From: an uncultured Cycloclasticus sp.
Lineage (GTDB): Bacteria; Pseudomonadota; Gammaproteobacteria; Methylococcales; Cycloclasticaceae
Reading direction: 5' to 3'
Assembly: GCA_913060865.1 (NCBI GenBank)
Contig: CAJXTU010000002.1
Span: 124,001 to 188,000 of the forward strand
Length of the DNA stretch: 64,000 nt
Both the position numbers and the translations under genes were made by a program. This document shows positions 1 to 9,171 of the stretch, piece by piece. The first letter of the stretch is position 1. Each line of letters begins with the position of its first letter. Below the pieces are notes generated by a model. The model searched no databases. It saw nothing but the letters and a program-made list of their open reading frames with translations, and had not been told where the DNA came from.

Positions 1-546
1 CCAGAGATCAAAGATGCTGCGCGTTACGGTCTCGCCCTCGCCTTAATGAAAGATAGGCAGTTTGAAAAAGCTCGCGTTATTTTATCAGCGCTCAATAAAC
101 GCAACCCAACTCAACTCCATTATTTAACTGCCCTCGCACTCAATGAATATCGAGATAACAAACCTCAACGCTCTTTAACTTTATTCCATCAAGCAAGGCA
201 ACAATTCCCTCAAAGCCGCGCCGTTAATTTATTGTATGCAAAGGTTCTGTTACACAATGGCAAACCACAACAAGCATTAACCCATTTAAACGAAGACTTA
301 CAACGCTACGAGCCTACGCCTGATGTTTACGACCTACTCTCTATCGCTTATGGCCAGGTTGATAACTCAGTAAGAGGTTTCCAGTTTAGAGCTGAATATT
401 TTTTCTCGCTAGGCTTAACTAAAGATGCCATTATTCAGCTTGAACAAGCGCTACGCGCCGCCGATAATAACTTTTATTTAAGCAGTCAAATTGAAAACCG
501 CATCAATCAATTCCGAGCCGAACTTAACGCCCCACGATTACTATAA
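1..546 (+). CDS. M48-type protease C-terminal TPR region (BepA/YfgC-like), 5' truncated
   Basis: The reading frame is open from the first base of the window and ends at a TAA at 544-546, so only about 181 C-terminal residues are present. They are helical, with tetratricopeptide-like units such as ALALNEYRDNKPQRSLTLF and AKVLLHNGKPQQALTHL, and a final helix around QLEQALRAADNN. The layout resembles the C-terminal TPR half of periplasmic M48 metalloproteases of the BepA/YfgC family, which act in outer-membrane protein quality control. The HEXXH protease part would lie left of the window and cannot be checked. The identification rests on the TPR pattern and the ending; another TPR protein is possible. 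The first internal ATG (46) is not the real start. Confidence 0.6.
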   Translation, partial: PEIKDAARYGLALALMKDRQFEKARVILSALNKRNPTQLHYLTALALNEYRDNKPQRSLTLFHQARQQFPQSRAVNLLYAKVLLHNGKPQQALTHLNEDLQRYEPTPDVYDLLSIAYGQVDNSVRGFQFRAEYFFSLGLTKDAIIQLEQALRAADNNFYLSSQIENRINQFRAELNAPRLL

Positions 547-553
547 TTTTCAG

Positions 554-979
554 ATGACCGATATAAAAGCACCACCAGGAATTATTAAACGGCTTGCCGT
601 TGTTGTATACGACCTACTGTTATTGATAGCCATTCTATTTTTAGCCACACTGGTACTGTTACCTTTCCAAGAAAACAACTTGTTCCAACCTAACTCATGG
701 CAATACTCTGTTTACCTTTTAATTGTCAGCTTCTTTTTTTACGCTTGGTTTTGGACTAAAAGCGGTCAAACATTAGGGCTGCTTGCATGGAAACTACAGG
801 TGACAGATGAAAACGGCAACAATATCAGTTGGCAGCAAGCATTAATACGCTTCACCGTTGCTATTTTTTCTTGGGGATTATTTGGCTTAGGCTTTATCTG
901 GGTTCTGTTCAATAAAGACCGCCTTACGTGGCACGATATCGCCTCACATAGCTGCCTACGCTGGAAACAAACTAATTAG
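554..979 (+). CDS. RDD family membrane protein
   Basis: About 141 residues. The N-terminus MTDIKAPPGIIKRLAVVVYD is followed by hydrophobic segments near residues 15-37 and 50-70 and a third near 100-120. The family's first signature is seen as IIKRLAVVVYDLLLL, with R and D in the first helix. A later stretch, KSGQTLGLLAWKLQV, matches the RDD pattern of a G-x-T-x-G loop after helix 2. RDD proteins are small inner-membrane proteins of mostly unknown function, some linked to ion transport. I chose the ATG at 554, 8 nt after the upstream stop, because the family begins just before the first helix; an in-frame upstream ATG at 491 would overlap the upstream gene by 56 nt. It ends directly against the stop of lptG on the other strand. 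Confidence 0.8.
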   Translation: MTDIKAPPGIIKRLAVVVYDLLLLIAILFLATLVLLPFQENNLFQPNSWQYSVYLLIVSFFFYAWFWTKSGQTLGLLAWKLQVTDENGNNISWQQALIRFTVAIFSWGLFGLGFIWVLFNKDRLTWHDIASHSCLRWKQTN

Positions 980-2044
980 CTAGCCCATACGGCGAATAGT
1001 AAACATAGCCGCTGACAAGGCTAAAAAGAACGGTAACGAGGCCGCTATCACAGGGTGTAAACCGTATAACACGCCGACATTCCCAAACAACCTATCTACT
1101 AAGTTAAAACCAATACCAATCAACGCACCAATCAATATTCTCGTTCCCGTACTACCCGCTCTATTAACACCTAACACCATAGGAATGGCGATCAGTAACA
1201 TCACTAAAATAACGAAAGGGCGAACTAACTTACTCGTGATAGCCACCACGAAACGCGTAGAATCTTGCCCATTATTATCCAAAAACTCAATATAACTCGC
1301 CAAACCGATAATAGATAAACGCTCAGGCTTAACCACAATAACATCCAGTAGCCCTGGGTCTAACAATGACTCTAATTGCGCTGAATCCGAGTTAGACACA
1401 TTCACAGTCTGGTCGGTAATGGTTGTTTGATGTACGTCCTTAAGCTCCCACTTGTTATCAACAAAACTAGCCGTCGCAGCCTGTGTGGTATATTTCAGTT
1501 CATTCGACTCGGTCATCTCATAAATACTGACATCTTTAAGTTCTGATGAATTTGAAATTTCACGAATATTCAAATAAGCATCGCCATCCCTCGTCCAAAA
1601 ACCATACTTTGTTTTTAATGCAACTTGCTCATTTTTTGCGGTGAACTTTAACATTTGCGCGGCTTGCTCACTAACCGGCGCCACAAATTCACTGACTAAT
1701 AAAGAAACAACCATCAGCACCACACCGACGCGAAGCGATGCAAAAATAATCTGCCAACGGCTAATACCTGCCGCCCTCATTGCTGTTAATTCATAATTAT
1801 TCGCCATGCCACCCAGCGTGATTAACGCACCTAATAAAGCCGCTGAGGGAAGTAATTCATAAAAATTCCGAGGCACAATGAGTAGCAAATATTTAAAAAT
1901 CTCAGCAAGGCCATATTGGCCATCGCCCATATCATCCAATTCATCAGCAAAGGTAATCACCAACACCAGCGATAATAAGAATAATAATGCAATGCCGGTG
2001 CTTTTTAGCATTTCAACGGCAATGTACTTATTTATAACCTTCAT
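980..2044 (-). CDS. lptG: LPS export ABC transporter permease LptG
   Basis: 354 residues, the usual length for LptG. It is an inner-membrane permease of the LptB2FG complex that extracts lipopolysaccharide and feeds it to the LptC-A-D bridge. The N-terminus MKVINKYIAVEMLKSTGIAL leads into the first membrane helix. Helices near 60-80 and 100-125, a periplasmic beta-rich domain (about 130-260), and three C-terminal helices (about 268-350) match the YjgP/YjgQ fold. The start overlaps the stop of lptF by 4 nt (ATGA), so the two subunits are translationally coupled. The gene ends exactly against the RDD gene, leaving no room for a terminator between them. Confidence 0.92.
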   Translation of the reverse strand: MKVINKYIAVEMLKSTGIALLFLLSLVLVITFADELDDMGDGQYGLAEIFKYLLLIVPRNFYELLPSAALLGALITLGGMANNYELTAMRAAGISRWQIIFASLRVGVVLMVVSLLVSEFVAPVSEQAAQMLKFTAKNEQVALKTKYGFWTRDGDAYLNIREISNSSELKDVSIYEMTESNELKYTTQAATASFVDNKWELKDVHQTTITDQTVNVSNSDSAQLESLLDPGLLDVIVVKPERLSIIGLASYIEFLDNNGQDSTRFVVAITSKLVRPFVILVMLLIAIPMVLGVNRAGSTGTRILIGALIGIGFNLVDRLFGNVGVLYGLHPVIAASLPFFLALSAAMFTIRRMG

Positions 2045-3147
2045 TTTTTCAACAATAGCGTCTTTTTAACGTAACTAAAACCGAGCATTTTGATAACCAT
2101 AACACCCGCCAGCCCAATCATTCCAAGATGCACCCACCAAACCCCAACCCAAGAAGGTATCACTCCTTTCACCAACCATGAGTGGGACAAATTCATAAAG
2201 TTCTCAAAAATAATATAGACCAATAAGGCGATTAACAAATTTCCATACATCCCCGCCCTAGGCGAGACTTTGCTAATAGGAACTACCAATAAAGCAAAAC
2301 TAATCAGCGCTAACGGTAATGACCAACGCTTTTGTAGCTCACTAACCGCCCGCGGTGAATCCATGTCCATCAACTTACTCGTCGACATCTCTTTTGTACC
2401 AAATTTTACTGTCGAGTCAGATTTTTCAGCAACTACAACGCCGTATTGCTTAAATTTAGTCACCTTATAATCTGCCTGACCAGGTACTCCTTCGTAGCGA
2501 TTACCATCATTTAAAATAATAAAGCGATCACCTGTTTCGGGGTCAACCTTAATTTCACCGCTCTTAGATGCGGTAATACCTAACTTCCCATGCTGACGGT
2601 TTTGAATAAAAACATTATGCATTTTGTCGTCATCGGTAATTTTTTCAACGTAAAAAACCAAATCGCCACGGCTGTATTCGTTAAAACGCCCTTCTGCAAT
2701 ACCACGAATGTCCAAGTTTGATTGATCACTCGTTTTAACGCGTTCAATTTCCTGCATGAGCATTGGCGTTACCATCAGCGATAAGTAAAGCGTTAGTACA
2801 AACAACGGTATAACAAAAATAAAAATCGCTCGATAAATTCTCGTTAACCCTACTCCCGCAGAAAATAAGGCCGTCATTTCATGGTCTCGATACATTCTGC
2901 CCAACACCAATAAGATCGACAACAGTAAAGCCACAGGAAGAATTTTAATCACCAACAGCAGTGTGTTAAACGTAATTAACGACAACACTGCATCAGTTGA
3001 TAGCTCGCCAGCGGTCACTTTAGAAAACAGCCGAACCAACCGCTGACTTAGTAAAATAACCGACAAGACTGTCATAACGCCCAACATCATTTTACTCAGC
3101 TGAGTAATAAATAATCGATCAATAATTTTTAATTTAAACACAGACAT
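2041..3147 (-). CDS. lptF: LPS export ABC transporter permease LptF
   Basis: 368 residues. This is the partner permease of LptG in the LptB2FG exporter. It has six predicted membrane helices in two blocks of three (about residues 10-125 and 280-365) around a periplasmic domain. IDRLFITQLSKMMLGVMTVL at the N-terminus, and the charge pattern of the block before the periplasmic domain, fit the family. The ATG at 3147 is preferred; a TTG at 3150 precedes it directly. No strong Shine-Dalgarno sequence is visible. It diverges from pepA as in E. coli, with 209 bp between the starts that must hold both promoters. Confidence 0.92.
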   Translation of the reverse strand: MSVFKLKIIDRLFITQLSKMMLGVMTVLSVILLSQRLVRLFSKVTAGELSTDAVLSLITFNTLLLVIKILPVALLLSILLVLGRMYRDHEMTALFSAGVGLTRIYRAIFIFVIPLFVLTLYLSLMVTPMLMQEIERVKTSDQSNLDIRGIAEGRFNEYSRGDLVFYVEKITDDDKMHNVFIQNRQHGKLGITASKSGEIKVDPETGDRFIILNDGNRYEGVPGQADYKVTKFKQYGVVVAEKSDSTVKFGTKEMSTSKLMDMDSPRAVSELQKRWSLPLALISFALLVVPISKVSPRAGMYGNLLIALLVYIIFENFMNLSHSWLVKGVIPSWVGVWWVHLGMIGLAGVMVIKMLGFSYVKKTLLLKK

Positions 3148-3256
3148 CAAGGGTGTATTTGGCTTATAGTTAAGGCTACGTTATAGCTCTATGAGACGCG
3201 TATAATGGACATTTTTCTTCCCACTTAAGAGTAACGCACTCATAAAATAAAAATTT

Positions 3257-3272
3257 ATACCCTTTAGGGTAT
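3257..3272. promoter_or_regulatory. Short palindrome between lptF and pepA
   Basis: ATACCC, a TTTA spacer, then GGGTAT form a perfect 6-bp-arm inverted repeat about 85 bp upstream of the pepA ATG. A TATAAT hexamer lies at 3201-3206 on the plus strand but has no good -35 box 16-18 bp before it. The palindrome could bind a dimeric regulator or be a small hairpin in the pepA leader. No known consensus is matched, so the role is inferred from position alone. Confidence 0.3.
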
Positions 3273-3356
3273 TAGGCTCTAAAATCTATACAGATTATGC
3301 TGGCCTATCCTAACGGAAAAACCAAACAAAAACATTAAAATCACCGAGGTCACACC

Positions 3357-4844
3357 ATGCAATTTGTTTCAAAAACGGGTCAAATCGATAAACTGTCAAC
3401 CCCCTGTCTCATTCTGCCCGTTTTCAGTAAGGGCAAGCAGGCTGAGCTAACAGACCTATTCGATGAGTTACACGGCAAACAAATTACCACTGTATTAAAA
3501 CAAGGCGATGCGACAGGCAAACCCGGTAATACTCTGTTACTACAGATGCCTGCTGGCAGTAAAACTAAGCGCGTACTCCTAGTCGGATTTGGTGAACAAG
3601 GCAAAACAACGGCTGACGATTTCAATAAAGCCATCGCTGCCTCCATCAACACACTTAAAAGCCTGCCCATAAAAGCGGTTTGCTCAGCCTTATTAGCCGT
3701 TGAGGTTCATGAAAAAGATACTGACTGGAAAGTACGTCAACTTGTGCTCAAATCACGTGAAATGCTATACCAGTACACAGAAACACTCACCACATCTGCA
3801 CCCGATTCTCATACATTAGAAACGTATCAACTACTGGTAATGGCCGAGAGCACAACAAAAACCATCAACAAGGCCGCAGCAACCGCCAGCAGTATTGCCA
3901 ACGGCATTGATAGTGCAAAAAAACTGGCCGACTTACCCGGCAATATTTGCACACCCAGTTATTTGGCAGATACGGCAAAAGCGCTTGGAAAACAACATTC
4001 TGCACTTAAAGTAACCGTGCTAGATGAAGCAAAAATGGAAAAACTCGGCATGGGGTCCTTATTGTCTGTATCGCGTGGTTCTCGCCAACCCGCCAAATTG
4101 ATCACCATGGAACATAACGGTGGCCCTAAGTCTCAAAAACCTATCGTTATCGTTGGCAAAGGTCTCACCTTTGATGCCGGCGGCATTTCAATTAAACCCT
4201 CATCGGGTATGGATGAAATGAAATATGACATGTGCGGAGGCGCCAGTGTGTTCGGCGTAATGCAAATGTGCGCCGAATTGAACTTACCCATTAATGTCGT
4301 TGGTGTTGTCCCTTCATCTGAGAACTTACCCGATGGTGATGCCAACAAGCCGGGTGATATCGTCACCAGTATGGCGGGGTTAACCATTGAAATTCTTAAT
4401 ACCGATGCCGAAGGCCGCTTAATCCTATGTGACGCGCTCACTTACGCCGCAAAATTCAAACCCGACGTTGTGATTGATGTAGCGACCCTAACCGGCGCCT
4501 GTGTTGTAGCACTAGGTAAGCACGCAACCGGCTTATTGGGCAATAATGACGAACTAGCGAATGAACTACTGGGCGCAGGCATTAAAGCAGGCGACAAAGC
4601 TTGGCAATTACCCCTATGGGATGAGTACAAACCTCAATTAAAAAGTAATTTTGCTGACCTTGCCAATATTGGTGGACCCGCTGGTGGTACGATTACAGCT
4701 GCTTGCTTCCTGTCACGCTTTACCGAAGATTACAAATGGGCGCATCTTGATATTGCTGGTACTGCTTGGAAATCGGGCACCGACAAAGGCGCAACGGGTC
4801 GCCCTGTTCATATGTTAAGCCAATTCATTTTAGATCGCTGCTAG
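3357..4844 (+). CDS. pepA: Leucyl aminopeptidase PepA (M17)
   Basis: 495 residues, full length for the M17 family of cytosolic hexameric aminopeptidases, which need two metal ions. The N-terminal regulatory/oligomerisation domain spans about 1-170 and the catalytic domain the rest. The signature NTDAEGRL is present near residue 348. The metal ligands and catalytic Lys are carried by VGKGLTFDAGGISIKPS and by the DMCGG segment. In E. coli, PepA also binds DNA (carAB control, Xer recombination); whether that holds here cannot be seen. It is followed 15 bp later by holC, as in E. coli, so the two are probably cotranscribed. Confidence 0.95.
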   Translation: MQFVSKTGQIDKLSTPCLILPVFSKGKQAELTDLFDELHGKQITTVLKQGDATGKPGNTLLLQMPAGSKTKRVLLVGFGEQGKTTADDFNKAIAASINTLKSLPIKAVCSALLAVEVHEKDTDWKVRQLVLKSREMLYQYTETLTTSAPDSHTLETYQLLVMAESTTKTINKAAATASSIANGIDSAKKLADLPGNICTPSYLADTAKALGKQHSALKVTVLDEAKMEKLGMGSLLSVSRGSRQPAKLITMEHNGGPKSQKPIVIVGKGLTFDAGGISIKPSSGMDEMKYDMCGGASVFGVMQMCAELNLPINVVGVVPSSENLPDGDANKPGDIVTSMAGLTIEILNTDAEGRLILCDALTYAAKFKPDVVIDVATLTGACVVALGKHATGLLGNNDELANELLGAGIKAGDKAWQLPLWDEYKPQLKSNFADLANIGGPAGGTITAACFLSRFTEDYKWAHLDIAGTAWKSGTDKGATGRPVHMLSQFILDRC

Positions 4845-4859
4845 GCAAGGCTTCTCAAA

Positions 4860-5282
4860 ATGACCCGAATTGATTTTTATGTATTGCCTGATGATAGCGT
4901 CGATGCGCAACATATTTTCGCCTGTCGACTTGCTCAAAAAGCCAGCAAACAGGGTCACCGCGTTTACATCCATACCGAGTCTGAAAGTCAGTCTAAAAAA
5001 TTAGATGAGCTACTATGGTCATTTTCAGCCACCAGTTTTGTACCTCACACGATGAAAAGCGATGAATGTGCAAACACCCCTGTTTATATCAATCACAGTG
5101 GCGACCCTTTGGATATTCACGACGTGCTTATTAACCTCACGCCCAACACACCAGACTGTTTTGGGCGATTTGAGCGATTTGCAGAACTCGTCAATCAAGA
5201 TGAGTCCGTTAAACAAGCTGGGCGAGAGCGCTTTAAATTTTACAAAAGCCGGGGGTATCCCTTGCAGACTCATAAGATTTAA
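4860..5282 (+). CDS. holC: DNA polymerase III chi subunit HolC
   Basis: 140 residues, close to the 147 of E. coli chi. Chi joins psi to the clamp loader and contacts SSB. The N-terminus MTRIDFYVLPDD and the segment LACRLAQKASKQGHRVYIHT match the family start, as does LDELLWSFSATSFVPH, where the conserved W lies. A later stretch, VLINLTPNTPDCFGRFERFAELVNQDE, is the usual C-terminal part. The C-terminus ends at about RGYPLQTHKI. It sits between pepA and valS as in E. coli, but here a 606-bp spacer separates it from valS. Confidence 0.9.
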   Translation: MTRIDFYVLPDDSVDAQHIFACRLAQKASKQGHRVYIHTESESQSKKLDELLWSFSATSFVPHTMKSDECANTPVYINHSGDPLDIHDVLINLTPNTPDCFGRFERFAELVNQDESVKQAGRERFKFYKSRGYPLQTHKI

Positions 5283-5316
5283 TTCTTATAATCGCTGCCA
5301 CTTTCTTTTTACGATA

Positions 5317-5702
5317 AAAAGCACCTAAGGCATATGCTTCATTAAGCAGATAGCAAACATCTGCCAAATGAGACTAAAAACGATCCAAGAAAAGGTCGCC
5401 CAACTATCGTTTGCTTCCCATAAAACTCATTTAGTATTGGTAAGTGCAAAAAAAAAGGGGGGGGGTTGAAGTCAAAACCAGCATTTATCTATGCCTTTGA
5501 CTTATTTCTCCCTTTATCGCGTTTTGAATTTATATATATTTGGACTAGTGTACGCGTTGTTTAACGCTTAGCGAGTTTAGCGCACACCCAAAGAAATATA
5601 AATTCATGCCATTAGAGTCCCTTTTTCTTTAGTTCGTTTTTTAGTCTCGCTTTGCGGTTGGCTCTTGAACCGCTTAGTGAGACTTATGCCTTAGGTGCTT
5701 TT
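5317..5702. repeat. 386-bp imperfect palindromic element (MITE-like or structured RNA)
   Basis: The ends are perfect 17-bp inverted repeats: AAAAGCACCTAAGGCAT at 5317-5333 and its reverse complement at 5686-5702. The similarity goes further. The left arm to about 5400 is an imperfect reverse copy of the right arm from about 5620, including GAGACTAAAAACG (5370-5382) against a one-base-longer partner at 5635-5648. Many of the mismatches are transitions, which keep G-U pairing. Additional hairpins lie inside (5346-5364 and 5643-5684), and a central palindrome at 5526-5605. About 125 bp of the left half (roughly 5400-5525) has no partner on the right and contains an A9G9 run. TA dinucleotides flank both ends (5315-5316, 5702-5703). 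No coding frame fits. It fills most of the 606-bp holC-valS spacer. Confidence 0.6.
5526..5605. repeat. Central imperfect palindrome of the 5.3-5.7 kb element
   Basis: It starts GAATTTATAT and ends ATATAAATTC. Inside these arms, TTTGG..GTGTACGCG on the left faces CGCACACCCAAA on the right, with small bulges, and a shorter GCGTT/AACGC hairpin near the middle. The whole 80 bp could fold into one long AT-rich stem. It forms the tip of the larger palindrome described at 5317-5702. Confidence 0.5.
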
Positions 5703-5850
5703 AGGCATACAAAAATAACGAACGCCCAGCGGCATCGAAATCTATAATCAATACCTAAACCCTAAAGCTGACAACAAGCAGCCATTTGCTTGCAAGGCAT
5801 TTTCAGCAATAAAACTTGCTTACCAATAACCCCCAAACCCCCAACAAAGC

Positions 5851-5856
5851 TATAAT
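5851..5856 (+). promoter_or_regulatory. Possible -10 box for valS
   Basis: TATAAT lies 32 bp upstream of the valS ATG at 5889, a plausible distance for a short leader. There is no convincing TTGACA-like hexamer 16-18 bp before it; that stretch is C/A-rich. valS may therefore have its own weak or activator-dependent promoter, separate from pepA-holC. Confidence 0.35.
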
Positions 5857-5888
5857 ACTGCCTCTAAAAATCAACACCTGCACACACG

Positions 5889-8654
5889 ATGGATAAAACA
5901 TACGCCCCCCACGACATAGAATCTCGCTGGTACAGCCAATGGGAAAAACAAGGCTACTTTGAACCTAAGGGAGGCGATAGTGCCTATTGCATTATGATCC
6001 CTCCCCCAAATGTTACCGGTAGCTTACACATGGGCCATGCGTTTCAAGACACCATCATGGATTCGCTCACCCGTTATCACCGTATGCAAGGACATAACAC
6101 GTTATGGCAAGCCGGCAGCGATCACGCGGGTATTGCTACCCAAATGGTAGTAGAACGCCAACTGAACGCCGAAGGTAAAACACGTCATGATCTTGGCAGA
6201 GAACCGTTCGTAGAACGTATCTGGGATTGGAAAGAACATTCAGGCAACACCATTACGCAGCAATTACGCCGCATGGGCACCTCTTTAGATTGGTCACGCG
6301 AACGCTTCACCATGGACGAAGGCTTGTCAAAAGCCGTTAACGAAGTATTTGTTAAATTGCATGAAGAAGGACTTATTTATCGCGGCAAACGCCTCGTTAA
6401 CTGGGATCCTAAATTACACACAGCGGTATCCGACCTTGAAGTTATCTCGCAAGAAGAACAAGGCCATATGTGGCATATGCGCTACCCTCTTAGCGATGGC
6501 AGTGGTGAACTGGTGGTAGCTACAACTCGCCCAGAAACCATGTTAGGCGATACCTGCGTAGCCGTTCACCCATCAGATGAACGTTACCAACACTTGATTG
6601 GCAAGACTATCAACTTGCCTCTATGTGATCGCGAAATACCTATCATTGCCGACGATTATGTCGACCCAGAATTTGGTACAGGTTGCGTTAAAATTACCCC
6701 GGCCCACGACTTTAACGATTATGACGTGGGGCAGCGTCACAATATGCCGCTCATTAATATTTTCACCGTTGATGCAAGCATTAATAATGAAATGCCTGAA
6801 GCCTACCGCGGTTTAGATCGCGTTGAAGCGCGTAAACAAGTTGTTAGTGATTTAGATGCCCTAGGTTTATTGGTAAAAGTTGAAGATCATCGACTCATGA
6901 TTCCTCGTGGTGATCGCTCGGGCGTTATTATTGAGCCCTTACTCACCGATCAATGGTTCGTCAAAGCAAAACCCCTCGCTGAACCTGCCATTGAGGCCGT
7001 TAAAAGCGGAAAGATAAAATTTGTACCTGAAAATTGGGACAAAACCTATTACAACTGGATGAACGATATTCAGGACTGGTGTATTTCTCGCCAAATTTGG
7101 TGGGGCCACCGTATTCCTGCCTGGTACGATGAAAACGGCAATATTTATGTTGGGCGCAATGAAGCCGAGGTCCGCGAGAAAAACAACCTAAGCAACGACA
7201 CCCCGCTTAAACAAGACGAAGACGTACTCGATACCTGGTTCTCATCTGCCTTATGGCCGTTTTCCACCCTAGGCTGGCCAGATAAAACGCCCGATCTCGA
7301 TACTTTCTACCCAACCAGTGTATTAGTAACAGGGTTCGACATCATCTTCTTTTGGGTCGCTAGAATGATCATGATGGGCCTAAAATTCATGGGCGATGTA
7401 CCATTCAAAGAAATCTACATCCACGGCTTAGTACGTGATGCAGAAGGTCAAAAAATGTCTAAGTCCAAGGGCAATGTCCTAGACCCCATCGATTTAATCG
7501 ACGGCATCAGCCTAGATCAACTCGTTGATAAGCGCACCAAGGGACTTATGCAGCCCAAAATGGCCGCTAAAATCGAAAAAGACACCCGTAAACACTTCCC
7601 CGATGGCATTCCCTCTTTTGGCACCGATGCCTTGCGCTTCACCTTTGCATCGTTGGCGTCTACAGGGCGAGACATCCGATTTGATTTAAACCGCATTGAA
7701 GGTAACCGCAACTTTTGCAACAAGTTATGGAATGCTACTCGCTATGTCTTAATGAACACTGAGGGAGAAGACACGGGGCTTGGTAATGACAACTGTATTT
7801 ATAGTTTGCCAGATCAATGGATTGTGTCACGCTTACAAAGAACCGAAGCAAGTGTGATTGCTTCTATTGAAAAATACCGTTTCGACTTAGCCGCGCACGC
7901 CTTGTATGAATTCCTTTGGAACGAGTATTGCGATTGGTATCTAGAGCTTTCAAAACCTATTTTACTAGATGATAATAGTTCTGCTGAACAAAAACGCGGT
8001 ACGCGCAAAACGCTCATTCGCGTACTAGAAGCCGTGCTCCGTTTACTGCATCCTTTTATGCCGTTTATCACCGAAGAAATTTGGCAACAAATCGCTCCAT
8101 TGGCAGGCAAAAAAGGCGACACGATTATGCTGCAAGCGTATCCAAAACCTGATGAAAGCAAAATTTCACCAACCGCTGAAAATGATATGCAATGGGTGAT
8201 GGATTTCGTTATGGGGATTCGTCAAATTCGCGGTGAAATGAACATTCCACCTAGCAAACCACTACCAGTGCTGTTAAATAACTGCTCAGAAAGTGACCTA
8301 ACTCGTTTAGATAACAATAGGCTTTTAGTGAATAAGCTGGCCCGTTTGGAGTCCATTACAACGTTAACCTCCACAGACGAAGCACCTCAATCAGCCATCG
8401 CCCTCGTTGGTGATATGCAAATCTTAATTCCAATGGCAGGGCTAATTGATAAAAACGCCGAATTAGAACGTTTAAATAAAGAAATCGAGAAACTTGAAAA
8501 AGAGGCCGCTCGCATCAGCGGCAAACTATCCAACGCCTCATTCATCAACAAAGCGCCCGCTGCCGTTATTGAAAAAGAAAAAACTAAACAAAGCGACATC
8601 TCAACAAAACTTAGCAATTTGAATGAGCAAAAAGAAAAAATCTCGACCCTATAA
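5889..8654 (+). CDS. valS: Valyl-tRNA synthetase
   Basis: 921 residues, a class Ia synthetase that charges tRNA-Val. The HIGH-type motif is HMGH in [12 protein letters not shown] (about residues 41-52), and the KMSKS motif is in [14 protein letters not shown] (about residue 523). The editing domain lies between, with the [11 protein letters not shown] segment near 217. The C-terminal anticodon-binding domain and a final coiled coil (about 855-915, rich in L/E/K) that contacts the tRNA elbow are complete. The start is at an ATG 32 bp after a TATAAT box. Its position after pepA-holC follows the E. coli order. Confidence 0.97.
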   Translation: MDKTYAPHDIESRWYSQWEKQGYFEPKGGDSAYCIMIPPPNVTGSLHMGHAFQDTIMDSLTRYHRMQGHNTLWQAGSDHAGIATQMVVERQLNAEGKTRHDLGREPFVERIWDWKEHSGNTITQQLRRMGTSLDWSRERFTMDEGLSKAVNEVFVKLHEEGLIYRGKRLVNWDPKLHTAVSDLEVISQEEQGHMWHMRYPLSDGSGELVVATTRPETMLGDTCVAVHPSDERYQHLIGKTINLPLCDREIPIIADDYVDPEFGTGCVKITPAHDFNDYDVGQRHNMPLINIFTVDASINNEMPEAYRGLDRVEARKQVVSDLDALGLLVKVEDHRLMIPRGDRSGVIIEPLLTDQWFVKAKPLAEPAIEAVKSGKIKFVPENWDKTYYNWMNDIQDWCISRQIWWGHRIPAWYDENGNIYVGRNEAEVREKNNLSNDTPLKQDEDVLDTWFSSALWPFSTLGWPDKTPDLDTFYPTSVLVTGFDIIFFWVARMIMMGLKFMGDVPFKEIYIHGLVRDAEGQKMSKSKGNVLDPIDLIDGISLDQLVDKRTKGLMQPKMAAKIEKDTRKHFPDGIPSFGTDALRFTFASLASTGRDIRFDLNRIEGNRNFCNKLWNATRYVLMNTEGEDTGLGNDNCIYSLPDQWIVSRLQRTEASVIASIEKYRFDLAAHALYEFLWNEYCDWYLELSKPILLDDNSSAEQKRGTRKTLIRVLEAVLRLLHPFMPFITEEIWQQIAPLAGKKGDTIMLQAYPKPDESKISPTAENDMQWVMDFVMGIRQIRGEMNIPPSKPLPVLLNNCSESDLTRLDNNRLLVNKLARLESITTLTSTDEAPQSAIALVGDMQILIPMAGLIDKNAELERLNKEIEKLEKEAARISGKLSNASFINKAPAAVIEKEKTKQSDISTKLSNLNEQKEKISTL

Positions 8655-8674
8655 ATAGCATTAAGGTAAGTAAC

Positions 8675-8704
8675 CTAGGGCCGGCAGTAGTTCGTCGGCT
8701 CTAG
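8675..8704. terminator. Hairpin between valS and the convergent DUF2970 gene
   Basis: CTAGGGCCGGC (8675-8685) pairs with GTCGGCTCTAG (8694-8704) over 11 bp with two G-U wobbles in the plus-strand RNA and an 8-nt loop. It lies 20 bp after the valS stop and overlaps the stop codon of the opposing small gene. There is no T-run on either side, so it is not a classic intrinsic terminator. It may protect the 3' end or assist termination. Confidence 0.35.
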
Positions 8705-8907
8705 CTAGGTAAAACCATCTTAACAACACCCATAACCAGAAAAATAAACAAAAGAGCCAATATAAAACCCGTCATAATAAAAACCTTCGGGTTACCATGT
8801 TGGAAATCTCGTTTTCTTCGCGACTCTTTTGATACACCTAAAAAAGACAACATCGTACTACCCACCATTTGCCAAAAAGAAGGCGCTAATTCATCATTCT
8901 GTTTCAT
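8701..8907 (-). CDS. DUF2970 small membrane protein
   Basis: 68 residues. The N-terminal amphipathic part reads SFWQMVGSTMLSFLGVSKES. It is followed by the conserved RRKRDFQHGNP segment and one hydrophobic helix (about residues 45-66, FIMTGFILALLFIFLVMGVV). This is the arrangement of the DUF2970 family, whose function is unknown. It faces valS tail to tail. Nothing in the context points to a specific partner. Confidence 0.8.
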   Translation of the reverse strand: MKQNDELAPSFWQMVGSTMLSFLGVSKESRRKRDFQHGNPKVFIMTGFILALLFIFLVMGVVKMVLPS

Positions 8908-8985
8908 TTAATACCCCAAGGTTACTAGGAGTATAGATTTTAACATTCTCTTTTCATTATCTTCTTCAGAAAATACTCTCTATCA

Positions 8986-9013
8986 ACACAAACATCTAAA
9001 TAGATGCTTGTGT
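8986..9013. promoter_or_regulatory. 28-bp dyad upstream of the glycosyltransferase genes
   Basis: Two 13-bp arms (ACACAAACATCTA and TAGATGCTTGTGT) with a 2-bp spacer differ at one position only. The dyad lies 78 bp upstream of the DUF2970 start and about 160 bp upstream of the first glycosyltransferase ATG. A near-perfect two-fold site this long could be an operator or an RNA hairpin. I do not recognise the consensus. The remaining sequence of this 264-bp spacer is AT-rich with no clear promoter boxes. Confidence 0.4.
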
Positions 9014-9171
9014 ATAAGACCTTACCCACTTCCCTATACCTATTTAAAACAATAAATAGTACGGACTCCCTCCCCTAAAACAGGCATTTTTTACTATTTA
9101 AGACAAAACCCTTTCCAACAAAAAATGTGAGACAATCAAAAACAATTTTAATTAACCCCACCCGTTCAAAC

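Noticed and set aside
5062-5328. 88-codon open frame overlapping the end of holC
   Set aside because: A different frame over holC, with no family resemblance; the holC frame is well supported.
5448-5465. A9G9 as a contingency tract switching a gene on and off
   Set aside because: It is more than 400 bp from valS and in no reading frame, so classical on/off switching does not apply.
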